Numbered from the stretch's first letter, positions 50,828-59,807 are shown. The stretch: 64,000 bases of DNA from Pacificoceanicola sp049341065 (GCF_049341065.1 NZ_JBMPIX010000021.1:9915-73914), one strand, 5' to 3'. The notes: a model not told the origin generated them from the letters alone. Numbers and translations: made by a program.

Positions 50828-52207
50828 TCAGAATATCTCCAGATCGCGGTCGACCATGACAGTGACGCGCGCGCCCTGGTCGACATAGATGACGGGGCCG
50901 ATGGAGAGGTAATCGCCTATGACGCTGTCCGTGGCATCTGCCAGATCATCGCCAACGTCTTCGAGAACGTCGGCGGCAGTCTCATCCTGGGCCTCGGAGG
51001 CGGCGGCACGAGGTGCCGCGGAAATCAGCGAGATCAAGGCGGCCGACCCGAAACGCTCGGCAAAGCGCGTGTCCACGAAACCGGTGACGCCGGAGCGACC
51101 CAGTTCGTCGCCTCCGAAGGAGCTGATCTGGACGGTCTGGCCCGCGGGCAGGATGATCCGGTCCCAGGCGATCGTCACGCGGCGCTGCGCGATATCGACG
51201 CCGGCGCGATAGCGCCCGATGAGACGGGATCCGCGGGGGATCAAGAGGCGCGCGCCATCGACGCTGTAGACATCCTCGGACACCACGGCGCGGGTCTGGC
51301 CGGGCAGGGAGCTGTCGAGGGCTGTTTCCATGACGGCCTGGATCATGGTGCCTTGTAGAATCGTGTTGGAGGGATTGGCGATCACCTCGGCCTGCGTCAC
51401 CGTCGAGGGCAGCGCCCCGTTCAGTACAAAATCCGTCACCTCGCCAAAAGTGCGTTCGGTCAGAGCCGTTTCATTCGCTCCTGAGGCACCGCCAAACGCG
51501 ATGGTGGGCGAGGCGATGCGCCGCTTCTGGAAGGCGCGTTCCTCCGCGGCCCGGCGCTCCAGCTCGGCCATGCGCCGGGCTTCTTCCTCGCGGCGCAGTC
51601 GCTCTTGCTCGCGTGCGCGCAGCTCGTCTTCCGAGGGCCCGGCTGGGGCGGGTTGCGGGCGATTGGCTTCGAGTTGGACCAGCTCCAGATCCATGCGCAA
51701 TTGCTCGAGGCTGCGATCCCGCGCCGTCAGTTCATCCTGGAAGCGCTGCTGTGCGGCTTCCGAGGCAGCTTGCAGCGCAGCGATCTGAGCGGTCAGCGCG
51801 TCGATCGCCTCTGCGGCGGCGGTGTCTTCCTCGACGACCGGTTCGGGGGCGTTGCGCAATTCCTCGATCTGAGCCTGCAGGGCCGTGATCTGCGCCAGAA
51901 GCTCAGCGTTGGGCGCGACCGGATCCGGCGCAACGAACACGACCTCGGGCTCGGGCGGGGGCAAGGTCTCGATGGTGCCAAAGCCGTCCCCTTCGTTCTG
52001 GAAGACGTCCGGGGTGGCCGTCGGCAAGGCTTCCTCTTCGTCGGGCTGTGAGAGGAGATAAAGCAGGGCACCACCTGCGCCGATGACGAGGACCACGATC
52101 AGCGCGAGAAGGGGCGACCGGCGCTGCGCCGCTGTGGGCGCGCGGGCACTGCCTTTTTCAAGGGCGGCGAGGCGTTTTTCCAGCTCGGTATTCCCGGGAT
52201 CGCTCAT
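50828..52207 (-). CDS. virB10: T4SS core-complex protein VirB10
   Basis: A 459-residue protein that spans both membranes. A cytoplasmic N terminus precedes one membrane helix (SPLLALIVVLVIGAGGALLY, about 31-50), then a Pro/Glu/Ala-rich linker with a coiled coil (about 90-230), then the TrbI/VirB10 beta-barrel domain (ILQGTMIQAVMETALDSSLP, GSRLIGRYRAGVDIAQRR). The start at 52207 overlaps the virB9 stop by ATGA. It relays energy from the inner-membrane ATPases to the outer-membrane pore. Complete. Confidence 0.95.
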   Translation of the reverse strand: MSDPGNTELEKRLAALEKGSARAPTAAQRRSPLLALIVVLVIGAGGALLYLLSQPDEEEALPTATPDVFQNEGDGFGTIETLPPPEPEVVFVAPDPVAPNAELLAQITALQAQIEELRNAPEPVVEEDTAAAEAIDALTAQIAALQAASEAAQQRFQDELTARDRSLEQLRMDLELVQLEANRPQPAPAGPSEDELRAREQERLRREEEARRMAELERRAAEERAFQKRRIASPTIAFGGASGANETALTERTFGEVTDFVLNGALPSTVTQAEVIANPSNTILQGTMIQAVMETALDSSLPGQTRAVVSEDVYSVDGARLLIPRGSRLIGRYRAGVDIAQRRVTIAWDRIILPAGQTVQISSFGGDELGRSGVTGFVDTRFAERFGSAALISLISAAPRAAASEAQDETAADVLEDVGDDLADATDSVIGDYLSIGPVIYVDQGARVTVMVDRDLEIF

Positions 52208-52899
52208 GAAGCCACCTCCGCGGGCGGGATCGCCTCGATGCAGACCACCTCTTCGCCAAGTCGCAGGACCCATTGGCGGTTCACGCCGCTGACGCGTATC
52301 ACGCCGTCCTCAGGGGTTTGCGTGTTGACCGTGCGTTCACGGCCGCCCGCGTAGCGGAAGATCGCTGGCACAGGGGCGTTTCTTGGAAAGGCGAAATACG
52401 TGAACGTCCCGTCATCCCAGATGCGCGTTGGCGTGAACCCGGTCCGCGCGCTGGCACCGTAATTGTAGTTCGGCGCTTGGGCGGCGATGGCCCGGGTCGG
52501 GCGCGCAGCGTCGTCCGGATAGCGGAACTGCACCACGTAGAAGGTTGGGCTGCGGACCTCCTCGACGTTGAAATAATAGCTGCGCCGGTTCGTGTAGACG
52601 GTCACATTGGAATGGACACCGCGCGCGACGGGCTTGATTGCAAATGCTTGGCCTCCGGGCACGCCATCGATCTCGAAACCTTCCGTGTCGCCTGCGATGA
52701 TCGAGCGGATGCTTTCACCGATCCCAAACTCGATGGTGGTGACATGGGTGAGCGAGACGCTGAGACGGTAGACCTGACCCTCCTGGTAGGTGGCCAAGCG
52801 CACCCGGCTGTCGTTGGGACCGCCACGCGGGATGGCTTCGGCAGAGGCGAGGCCGGGCAACAGGGCAATGAGAAAAATAAGCGATCTTATAAACAACAA
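52204..52899 (-). CDS. virB9: T4SS core-complex protein VirB9
   Basis: A 231-residue periplasmic and outer-membrane protein from a TTG start with GGAG upstream. A signal peptide ends at LASA. The N-terminal domain has DSRVRLATYQEGQVYRLSVS and the C-terminal domain has RIWDDGTFTYFAFPRNAPVP and GVNRQWVLRLGEEVVCIE, typical of VirB9. It forms the outer-membrane core with VirB10 and a VirB7 lipoprotein. It lies between virB8 and virB10 as usual. Confidence 0.93.
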   Translation of the reverse strand: MLFIRSLIFLIALLPGLASAEAIPRGGPNDSRVRLATYQEGQVYRLSVSLTHVTTIEFGIGESIRSIIAGDTEGFEIDGVPGGQAFAIKPVARGVHSNVTVYTNRRSYYFNVEEVRSPTFYVVQFRYPDDAARPTRAIAAQAPNYNYGASARTGFTPTRIWDDGTFTYFAFPRNAPVPAIFRYAGGRERTVNTQTPEDGVIRVSGVNRQWVLRLGEEVVCIEAIPPAEVAS

Positions 52900-52901
52900 C
52901 G

Positions 52902-53555
52902 TCAGTTCTCCAATCTGTCGGAGCGGATGGAATATTCGAGGACGGTGAAGCCGAATGGATTGGTCCAGACCTCATCGATGGAGCGGCGGGTCTCCGGGCG
53001 GAACTCGAATAGAAGCGTCGCAGTGAAGAGCCCGGTCTGGGTGCCGTTAATGGACGTCAGGCGCTTGCGCAGGCGGACCGTCGCGCGGTTGGTTCCGATC
53101 CGGTTGATGCTGAGGATTTCCACGTCGAGCCGAGCATTGGGGCCATAGACCGTCGGCGGGTAATTCTCGTTGGCGCTGTTCCAGATCTGGCGCAGCCCGC
53201 TTTCGGCTGCCCCGTCCGAGCGGCGCAGGACGCTGCGGATGCGCAAGTCGTTGTCGAGCTGGTTGTAGACCTCGCGGTCGGTCACATAGCGAAAGACCTC
53301 CGCCTCGATGATCGCCTGGTTGGCCGTCACCGAGGTCGCGCCCACGGAGGCCTCGGGGAGCGCAAAGCCGGTTGCAGGATCATAGGGCACGACCACGGGG
53401 GGCGGGTCGACATCGAGGATCGAGACAGCCGCGGCACTCAGACAGCCGATGATACCGAAGACAAGTCCCATCAGGCCAAGGCGTTGCCAGAGCCGTTCGC
53501 GGCGCAGCGCACCATAGACCAGTTCTTCCTCGATGATTTCTTGTTCAGTCGCCAC
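52902..53555 (-). CDS. virB8: T4SS assembly protein VirB8
   Basis: A 217-residue bitopic inner-membrane protein from a GTG start. The membrane helix is LGLMGLVFGIIGCLSAAAV (about 26-45). The periplasmic NTF2-like VirB8 domain follows, with NQAIIEAEVFRYVTDREVYN and a C-terminal WTNPFGFTVLEYSIRSD. It nucleates channel assembly by binding VirB9 and VirB10. Length and features are normal. Confidence 0.92.
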   Translation of the reverse strand: MATEQEIIEEELVYGALRRERLWQRLGLMGLVFGIIGCLSAAAVSILDVDPPPVVVPYDPATGFALPEASVGATSVTANQAIIEAEVFRYVTDREVYNQLDNDLRIRSVLRRSDGAAESGLRQIWNSANENYPPTVYGPNARLDVEILSINRIGTNRATVRLRKRLTSINGTQTGLFTATLLFEFRPETRRSIDEVWTNPFGFTVLEYSIRSDRLEN

Positions 53556-53572
53556 CCGTCATGCCCCCACGA

Positions 53573-54385
53573 TCAGTCTGCCCGGAGGTCTGGCAAGGTG
53601 AAATCCATGAAGCGCTGCTCTTCGGCGATGGTCGCGGCATCGATCACGCCGCCCGTGCCATCGCCCACGGTTTGCACAGCTTCGAGCTGCCACATGGCGA
53701 CCAACGCAATGGCGAGCTCCGCGGTCACGCGCGTGTTGAGATCGATGCTTTCCTTGAGTTCGTCCATATCGTCGATGAGCCCAACAAGGCGGTCTACCCG
53801 CTCGAGCGACTGGCCGGCATCCTCATAGCTGTTCTGGGCCGCCGCCGAGACAAGGGCACCGGTGGTGGCCTGCGTCGCCACTCGGTTGGCGCCGGGATTG
53901 CCGCTTGTGGCCATTTCCGAAAGCGTGTCGTCGTCAAACCCGAGATCAGCCAGCACCCGGTCCATCTGGGTTTCGATCTCGCCCGCGCCAGAGCCGGAGA
54001 GGCCCGAGAAATCTCCAGTCTTGATCGCCTCAATCGTGGCGAGGATGTCCCCGAATTCCTGGTCGAGCAGGCCATTGAGTTCGTCTTCCAATTCGGTGCG
54101 GATGATTTCTGGAAGCTCGGCGAGGCGGGTGAGGGCCTCGTAGGTTCTTTGCAGCTCCGCGAGTTGGTCCGTGAGAAGGCCGAGCTGTTCGCGGAGCTGC
54201 GTCAGCTGCTCGTTTTGCAGAATCTCGTCCTCGATCATCTGCCGGAGCTGCTGGATGTTTTGCGCGATGTTCTGGGTATCGACGACGGGCACGCCCTGCG
54301 CCGCGGCAGGGGGTAGGGCGCTGAACTGCAAGCCAACGCCAAGTGTCGTGGCCAAAGCTGTCCTCAAGAGCAGATGTCCCATCAT
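53573..54385 (-). CDS. virB5: T4SS minor pilus protein VirB5-like
   Basis: A 270-residue exported protein (signal peptide ending PPAAA). It is long-helical with coiled-coil character (IAQNIQQLRQMIEDEILQNE, LREQLGLLTDQLAELQRTY), as VirB5/TraC proteins are. The C terminus IAEEQRFMDFTLPDLRAD closely resembles that of the preceding transglycosylase-fusion gene (MAEGAFMDFTIREIE). It would sit at the pilus tip and contact the recipient. It overlaps that gene by four bases. Confidence 0.8.
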   Translation of the reverse strand: MMGHLLLRTALATTLGVGLQFSALPPAAAQGVPVVDTQNIAQNIQQLRQMIEDEILQNEQLTQLREQLGLLTDQLAELQRTYEALTRLAELPEIIRTELEDELNGLLDQEFGDILATIEAIKTGDFSGLSGSGAGEIETQMDRVLADLGFDDDTLSEMATSGNPGANRVATQATTGALVSAAAQNSYEDAGQSLERVDRLVGLIDDMDELKESIDLNTRVTAELAIALVAMWQLEAVQTVGDGTGGVIDAATIAEEQRFMDFTLPDLRAD

Positions 54386-55536
54386 TCAATCTCCCTGATC
54401 GTAAAATCCATGAACGCGCCTTCGGCCATGTGGGCGCTGGCCTGGGCCAGCTCCTCGGCAGAGAGGACTAGGGTGCGTGCAGCCTGAAGCCGGATGCGTG
54501 CAGCGACGAGGCGCACGAGTTCGGCGCGGGCATAGGTGTTGAGTGCGATGCTTTCTTGCACGTCTTCAGTTTCGGAAATCCGTTCGACGATATCCGCAAT
54601 ACGCAGGGCGGCTTGGCGGATCGCGGCTGGTGAGTTGCTGCCATAAAAGGCCGCCCCATGACCCGTGAAAGAGAGGTTGGCATTGGCGAGAAGCGCTGGA
54701 TCGATCGTACCAAGCGCATCGATCCCGCCGATACGGCTTAGATAGAGATTGTAGCGTTCAGGGATGACCGACACGTAGTGCTGGGTCTCGCGGAAGGGTG
54801 GCACGCCGCCATACTCGAAAACCCGGCCGGGTCCGGCGTTATAGGCCGCGAGGGCGTTGATGATGTTGCCATCGAATGTGTTGAGCTGGGTCGCGAGATA
54901 GCGCGCGCCGCCATGCACCTGAAGGTAAGGGCTGTCATAGTATTCCGGGTTGATGCCGAGATCGCTGGCGGTGCCCGGCATGATCTGCGTGAGACCATAG
55001 GCGCCGACGGGAGAGCGTGCACCGATGGTGAAACGGCTTTCCTGCCAGATCAGCGCTTGCAGCAGCGCGCGCCACTGGACGGGGGAGAGCCCTGCGCGGC
55101 CAACACCCGCAAAGCCGCTGGTCTCCTGAGCCACGCGGATGATGAGCTGTTCGATGTTTTCCGCAGCATCCCCGAACATCTGCGCGCCGCCGGGATTGGG
55201 ATCGATCTCACCCGTGCCATAGACGGCTTCCACGGCGCGGTCGGGATCGCCGCTGCCGCTTTCCAGCCCCGAGACCATAGCCGGCAAGCCCTGACCGCCG
55301 AAGCTGGTCTGGGCATCGAGGATGCGCTGCAGGGTTTCCAGCTGTTCGCGCTCGATCTCGGCAATGAGTTCGCGCACTGCAAGCTTGTCGGCCTGAACAG
55401 CCAAGTCTGCCTCGCGGTCGCCGGTCTCGACGATGTCACGCGCGGTCAGCCCACTGTCATTGGTCGGCACGCCTTGAGACAAGGCGAGACCGGGCAGCAG
55501 GCAAAACGCGAGGATATGAGGCAGGCTAGACTTCAA
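54382..55536 (-). CDS. Lytic transglycosylase fused to a VirB5-like tail
   Basis: A 384-residue exported protein (signal peptide to ALS). After a helical N-terminal region (about 30-145), an SLT lytic transglycosylase domain (about 150-270) shows LIWQESRFTIGARSPVGAYG (catalytic glutamate), LTQIMPGTASDLGI and ALAAYNAGPGRVFEYGGVPP. The C-terminal 90 residues (VQESIALNTYARAELVRLVA to GAFMDFTIREIE) match the pattern of the VirB5 C terminus encoded next. It would open peptidoglycan for the channel. It is one of two transglycosylases in this cluster. Confidence 0.85.
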   Translation of the reverse strand: MKSSLPHILAFCLLPGLALSQGVPTNDSGLTARDIVETGDREADLAVQADKLAVRELIAEIEREQLETLQRILDAQTSFGGQGLPAMVSGLESGSGDPDRAVEAVYGTGEIDPNPGGAQMFGDAAENIEQLIIRVAQETSGFAGVGRAGLSPVQWRALLQALIWQESRFTIGARSPVGAYGLTQIMPGTASDLGINPEYYDSPYLQVHGGARYLATQLNTFDGNIINALAAYNAGPGRVFEYGGVPPFRETQHYVSVIPERYNLYLSRIGGIDALGTIDPALLANANLSFTGHGAAFYGSNSPAAIRQAALRIADIVERISETEDVQESIALNTYARAELVRLVAARIRLQAARTLVLSAEELAQASAHMAEGAFMDFTIREIE

Positions 55537-55693
55537 CGTCGCCCTCCGGCGCGCCGAGCGGTGCGAAGTGGCAATCCTGGGCTGTCGCTGCCGTCGAGGC
55601 GAGAAAGGAAAAGCAATTGGCCTGCGGCTCCCGATACTGGGTGCAGGAGGCCAGCGCGCCGAGCGCAGCCAAAGCGATAAGAATACGGATCAT
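55526..55693 (-). CDS. virB7: Small lipoprotein, VirB7-like
   Basis: A 55-residue protein starting MIRILIALAALGALASCTQY. The LASC lipobox places the lipidated cysteine at residue 17, giving a mature peptide of 39 residues with two more cysteines. The ATG lies in a four-base overlap with the virB4 stop, and its end overlaps the transglycosylase gene by 11 bases. Size, lipobox and position fit VirB7, which anchors VirB9 in the outer membrane. The mature part is too short for sequence proof. Confidence 0.7.
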   Translation of the reverse strand: MIRILIALAALGALASCTQYREPQANCFSFLASTAATAQDCHFAPLGAPEGDVEV

Positions 55694-58080
55694 GAAAGCC
55701 TCCAGAAGTCGGCGCGGTCGCGGTAATCGGCGCCGACGAGCGCCTCGCCTTTCTCCATGCCGCCGAGGATGGTGAGATTGGGCCCAAGGGCACTGAGATC
55801 GGCATCGATGACGATTGAGCCCTGATCGTCGCGGATCAGCGCGAGGCGGCTGTTGCTGCCCGTGTTGAGAAGGACGTCGAGCTCCTTCTCCGTGAGGTTC
55901 AGCATGGCGTAGTCCGCAGGCTGCGCGCGGATATTGGGCAGCAGGATCTGCGTCGGAACGGCTTCGACGATGGTCTTGCCGGTCCGGGTGCGCTCAAGCT
56001 GGCTGGCATATTGCGTCATCATCACCGCGACGGTGTTCTGCTTGCGCGCAGTCACGAGCCAGTTCGACAACCGTTCGGCGAAATACGCGTTATCGAGGGC
56101 CTTCCAGGCCTCGTCGATCACGATGATGGTGGGGCGGCGGTCCTCGATCTCGCGCTCGACCCGGCGGAAAAGATAGGAGAGAACTGCCATCCGCTCCTTG
56201 TCGGCCTCGCTGTCGAGAATGCCGGTCAGATCGAAGCCCACGACATCGCCCTTGAGCGAGAACGTGTCCTCGAGGCTCTGCCCGAAGATCCACCCGTAGC
56301 GGCCGTCTTCGGTCCACTCGAGCAGGCGCTGGTGCAGATCGCCGCCGTCATCCGTAGACACAAAAAGCGATGCGAAATCCCGCCAGTTCCGCAGGGCCGG
56401 ATTGGAGGCCTGGGCATTCTGGCGCACGACGTCCTGGATGCGGTTGGTCTGTGCGGGCGTCAGGGGCTTGTCAGCGCGGTAGAGCAGGGCGGCAAGCCAA
56501 TCCGACAGCCAGGCGGTGCCGCGCGCATCGGTCTCGGTCCAGAGCGGGTTGAGGCCCGTGGGCTGACCGGCGTTCAGGGACGCGTAGCGCCCGCCATTCG
56601 CGCGGACCGCCATCTCCATACCGAGACGGTAGTCGAAGACGAAGACCCGGGCGCCCGCGCGACGGGCCTGGGTCATCAGGAAGGCCGAAAGCACAGACTT
56701 ACCTGACCCGGGCCGCCCCATGATCAGGGTATGGCCGCTGGTCGGTTCTTTGTCGGGGCTGCCCTGCTCGTGATAGGAAAACCGGTAGGCGCTCTGCTCT
56801 GGGGTGGGCAGATAGGTGACGACCCGGCCCCAGGGGGTAAGTGCTGCGGGTTTGCCGAGCTGTGTCCGGTGAAAGGCCGCAAAATCCGCGAAGTTGCGAT
56901 TGGTGACGGCGCTGGCACGCACGCGCTTGGGCTGGTTGCCGGGATGCTGGCTGAGATAATGCGCTTTGGCCGCGACCCGCTCGCCGATCATCTTCACGCC
57001 CTCAGTCGCGGCGGCATTGACGATCTCGGCGCTGAGGGTCTGCAGCTCTTCGAGCGTGTCGCAAAAGAGCGTCACGACCATATGGTGTTCGCCGAAGCTT
57101 TGGCGCTTGGCTTCGAGATCATCGGCGGCGATGTCGAGGGCTTCCAGGAGCGAGAGGGCCGCATCCTGGCTGGCCTGCATCTGGCGCTTTTGCCGCTTGA
57201 TGCGGCCCGCCATGAGGTTCGAATTGATCGGCGTGAAGGAGTGCGTCACAATCATGTCGACCGGCAGGTTCAGCATGTCGAACATGGTGCAGGAAGTGCC
57301 TTCCGAGTATTCTCCGATGGTGAAGCTCTTGCCGTAGCGGTGGCCCACGACGCCCTCGGAAAGCTCGAAATGGTCGCCGTGAAACGTCACGCGGGTATTG
57401 GCGACGTTGAAGGACAGAAAGCCGTAGGTGTTGGCCGGGTAGAGCGGCAGCTCGGTGCCCGTGTTGAGCGCGCCCAAAAATCCCACCAACTCTCCCGATC
57501 CGGCTGACAGCAGGCGCGGCTTGAGCTCGGTGAGGCCGGACAGAAAGACGTTCACGGCCTCACCAAGGCGCTGCAGGCGTTTGCGGGTCTCCTCTCTCAG
57601 GCGGTCCGGCGCGCTGCGGCTGAGGAACGGCAGGAGGCTTTTCGGGGGTGGGCGGTGAATGACGGTGAGCGTCAGTGTTTTGTCGCGCAGCCCGCTGGTC
57701 TCGAGTTTCACGCGCCAGCGCCGGTCCACCTCGCCCGCGAAGCTGTCCTCACGGATCGGGTCGAGATCAGGTTTGATGGCCTTGGAGACCTTGTGGACGT
57801 AATAGCTGAATTCCGGCCCAAGCTGCGCGACGATGCGGGCAAAGAGCGCCGTCACCTTGTCGAGATAGGCATCGTCGGTCGTGTAGCTGTTGATCCCCTC
57901 GAGCCGGATGCAGCGGAAGAGTTCGTTCACCCGGGTCCGCACGGTCTGGTCGTCGACGAGGCTCACATAGGGCAGCATATGCGCGAGGCGGGTCTCGCGC
58001 GCATACCAGTCTGGCGTCATTGTGCGGGCATCGAGCGCAGCATCACGGGCGTCATCACGGGGCATAGCTGTCCCCGCCAT
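55690..58080 (-). CDS. virB4: T4SS ATPase VirB4
   Basis: A 796-residue ATPase with the CagE/TrbE/VirB4 N-terminal domain (about 20-430) and a C-terminal P-loop domain: Walker A in IMGRPGSGKSVLSAFL (about 452) and Walker B in TIIVIDEAWKALDN (about 650). MTQYASQLERTRTG and LLPNIRAQPADY are typical of the family. It energises pilus assembly and DNA transfer at the inner membrane. It overlaps virB3 upstream by 26 bases. Complete. Confidence 0.95.
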   Translation of the reverse strand: MAGTAMPRDDARDAALDARTMTPDWYARETRLAHMLPYVSLVDDQTVRTRVNELFRCIRLEGINSYTTDDAYLDKVTALFARIVAQLGPEFSYYVHKVSKAIKPDLDPIREDSFAGEVDRRWRVKLETSGLRDKTLTLTVIHRPPPKSLLPFLSRSAPDRLREETRKRLQRLGEAVNVFLSGLTELKPRLLSAGSGELVGFLGALNTGTELPLYPANTYGFLSFNVANTRVTFHGDHFELSEGVVGHRYGKSFTIGEYSEGTSCTMFDMLNLPVDMIVTHSFTPINSNLMAGRIKRQKRQMQASQDAALSLLEALDIAADDLEAKRQSFGEHHMVVTLFCDTLEELQTLSAEIVNAAATEGVKMIGERVAAKAHYLSQHPGNQPKRVRASAVTNRNFADFAAFHRTQLGKPAALTPWGRVVTYLPTPEQSAYRFSYHEQGSPDKEPTSGHTLIMGRPGSGKSVLSAFLMTQARRAGARVFVFDYRLGMEMAVRANGGRYASLNAGQPTGLNPLWTETDARGTAWLSDWLAALLYRADKPLTPAQTNRIQDVVRQNAQASNPALRNWRDFASLFVSTDDGGDLHQRLLEWTEDGRYGWIFGQSLEDTFSLKGDVVGFDLTGILDSEADKERMAVLSYLFRRVEREIEDRRPTIIVIDEAWKALDNAYFAERLSNWLVTARKQNTVAVMMTQYASQLERTRTGKTIVEAVPTQILLPNIRAQPADYAMLNLTEKELDVLLNTGSNSRLALIRDDQGSIVIDADLSALGPNLTILGGMEKGEALVGADYRDRADFWRLS

Positions 58081-58333
58081 GAATGGACCTGTTGCGCGTG
58101 GGCGGTGTCTCCTGCAGCGCCGTCATCATCACGTCGATGAAGCGCGGGTCCCAATCCGCGGCCTTCCACAGCACCGGATAGAGCAGGGCGGCGAAACCCA
58201 GCACCGCGATGTGCTGGACCCAGACGAACAAGAGCACCGAGCCAAAGAGCCAGACCATCGCATACATAATGGGCAGGCCCAGAAGCTTCGGCGGGCGCAC
58301 GAGGCCGAGAAAGAGAGGCGAGCGCTCAGCCAC
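58055..58333 (-). CDS. virB3: T4SS inner-membrane protein VirB3
   Basis: A 92-residue protein from a GTG start inside the end of virB2. It shows the VirB3 layout: a short N-terminal segment (RSPLFLGLVRPPKLLGLPIM) and two hydrophobic stretches (AMVWLFGSVLLFVWVQHIAV, GFAALLYPVLW), ending with a polar tail that overlaps virB4. The frame opens earlier at 58390, but that would lie deep in virB2. It works with VirB4 in pilus assembly. Confidence 0.85.
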   Translation of the reverse strand: MAERSPLFLGLVRPPKLLGLPIMYAMVWLFGSVLLFVWVQHIAVLGFAALLYPVLWKAADWDPRFIDVMMTALQETPPTRNRSIHGGDSYAP

Positions 58334-58721
58334 CGGCAAAGACCGCAGCAACGATGGTGGGGGCAGCCGCGACACCGGCGATGCCGACAAGCACCCAAAG
58401 CGCTTGGCGCAGGTCGATGATGTTGAAGAACCAGCTCAAAAAAACGCCGAGGACCGCGAGTGTGGCGATGACCACACCAAGAGGTCCGGTCAGCGCATCG
58501 ACAATACCCTGCAACAAGCTCTGGATCGGGGAGAGATCGATGCTCTGTGCAAGGGCGGGCTCGGCAATGAACAAGAATAGCGCCAGCGAGGCGACAAAGA
58601 GGTTTGAAATCCAACTTGTTTGGAAAAAGCGGTATCGCCAATGCACTGCCGCGCTGAGCGCTCTCGTGACATTGCCGATAAGTGCTTTGAGGAATAATTT
58701 CCAAAAAGGTTGGGACATCAT
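58326..58721 (-). CDS. virB2: T4SS major pilin VirB2 (TrbC)
   Basis: A 131-residue pre-pilin. A long N terminus leads to a signal-like helix (ISNLFVASLALFLFIAEPALA) with cleavage after ALAQ expected. The mature pilin has two hydrophobic helices (GPLGVVIATLAVLGVFLSW, LWVLVGIAGVAAAPTIVAAV). The start overlaps the upstream transglycosylase stop in ATGA. It would polymerise into the conjugative pilus. Confidence 0.88.
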   Translation of the reverse strand: MMSQPFWKLFLKALIGNVTRALSAAVHWRYRFFQTSWISNLFVASLALFLFIAEPALAQSIDLSPIQSLLQGIVDALTGPLGVVIATLAVLGVFLSWFFNIIDLRQALWVLVGIAGVAAAPTIVAAVFAGG

Positions 58722-59422
58722 GAATTTGATCCTTCCAATCGGGCCACGACAGCCATGACGCGGGCCACATGGTTCTGGGTTTCTCGGTAGGGGGGGACGC
58801 CGCCATACTGGCGGACCGCATCGGGTCCGGCGTTGTAGGCAGCCAGCGCCAGGTGCGGATCGCCGAACGTCTCCAGCATCATCGCGAGGTAGCGGGCGGA
58901 GCCGTCGAGGTTCTGCAGCGGATCACGCGGGTCGACGCCGAGGTCGCGCGCGGTGTCGGGCATCAGCTGACCAAGGCCAATGGCGCCCGCATGTGAGATC
59001 GCATCCTGCCGATAGGCGCTCTCAACCTCGATATTCGCCCGATAGAGAGCCAGCCAATCCGTCACGGAAAGCCCCGCGCGACGCAGGCCGGGATGGCCGG
59101 CATAGCGCAAGGCCGTGGTCTGAATCCCGGAGAGGACATCGGCGCGGGGCAGGGGAGTCAGGCGGGCAAGGGCCGCGACTTGGACGCCCTCTTGCTCGGC
59201 CTCTACCTCGCCGAAGATCGCGATCCCATCGGAGGCCGATCCCTGACCAATCCCGTCATTGTAGTTCCGGGCAAAACCGCTCTGAGACCGGGATGGGGTC
59301 AGAGAGCCGTCGCTCTCCATGACCAGCACCATTTGCGCTGAGGCTGGCGCGGCGACGAGCCAGAGGCATACGAGGCTAGGTGTCAGCGCCCTTGTCTGAT
59401 GGGGCTTTGTCTGACGGCGCAA
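58718..59422 (-). CDS. virB1: Lytic transglycosylase, VirB1-like
   Basis: A 234-residue exported enzyme from a TTG start (MRRQTKPHQTRALTPSLVCL, signal peptide to ASAQ). The frame is open upstream to 59719, but that part is antisense-like text overlapping another gene. The SLT domain (about 120-225) has NIEVESAYRQDAISHAGAIG (catalytic glutamate), LGQLMPDTARDLGVDP and ALAAYNAGPDAVRQYGGVPP. It cuts peptidoglycan to let the T4SS pass. It precedes virB2 and overlaps the upstream gene by about 47 bases. Confidence 0.85.
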   Translation of the reverse strand: MRRQTKPHQTRALTPSLVCLWLVAAPASAQMVLVMESDGSLTPSRSQSGFARNYNDGIGQGSASDGIAIFGEVEAEQEGVQVAALARLTPLPRADVLSGIQTTALRYAGHPGLRRAGLSVTDWLALYRANIEVESAYRQDAISHAGAIGLGQLMPDTARDLGVDPRDPLQNLDGSARYLAMMLETFGDPHLALAAYNAGPDAVRQYGGVPPYRETQNHVARVMAVVARLEGSNS

Positions 59423-59756
59423 GTTTGTGCGTACGGCTTGTACCCGCCTCAAGCGGCAGGTCGACATGCGCAAAGCCAAGGCCAATGAAGAATGACACCA
59501 CGCCAGAGATCGTCTTGAACTCACGGATCTTGATATCGTTGTAGGTCGTCCGCGTGCGGGCGGTGACGAGGAGCTTTTCCACCCCGTCATCAGAGACAAC
59601 ACGCATGATCCAGACCCCGTAATAGCTGGGGCCTTTCTTATGTGCCGACTCCTGGCACAGGATTTCAGCGCTATAGCCGCTTTCCACGAGCTCGCGGAAC
59701 CTGGCTTCCGTAACCACATTTGGTGCTTCGATGTCCCAGTTCATGGCCCGGCTCAC
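59376..59756 (-). CDS. Conserved protein at the head of the virB operon
   Basis: A 126-residue cytosolic protein from a GTG start with GGAG five bases before it; the in-frame ATG at 59744 lacks a ribosome site. Conserved-looking parts are VTEARFRELVESGYSAEILC, YYGVWIMRVVSDDGVEKLLV and TYNDIKIREFKTISGVVSFF. No family name is known to me, although the same gene seems to occur before roseobacter virB clusters. Its position at the operon head, just after an AT-rich palindrome, would suit a regulator, but no DNA-binding motif is clear. Confidence 0.65.
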   Translation of the reverse strand: MSRAMNWDIEAPNVVTEARFRELVESGYSAEILCQESAHKKGPSYYGVWIMRVVSDDGVEKLLVTARTRTTYNDIKIREFKTISGVVSFFIGLGFAHVDLPLEAGTSRTHKLAPSDKAPSDKGADT

Positions 59757-59807
59757 GCTTTCTCCAATGGCGCGACCCCAGGCATTCCTACTTGAAGCCC
59801 AGAGTTA

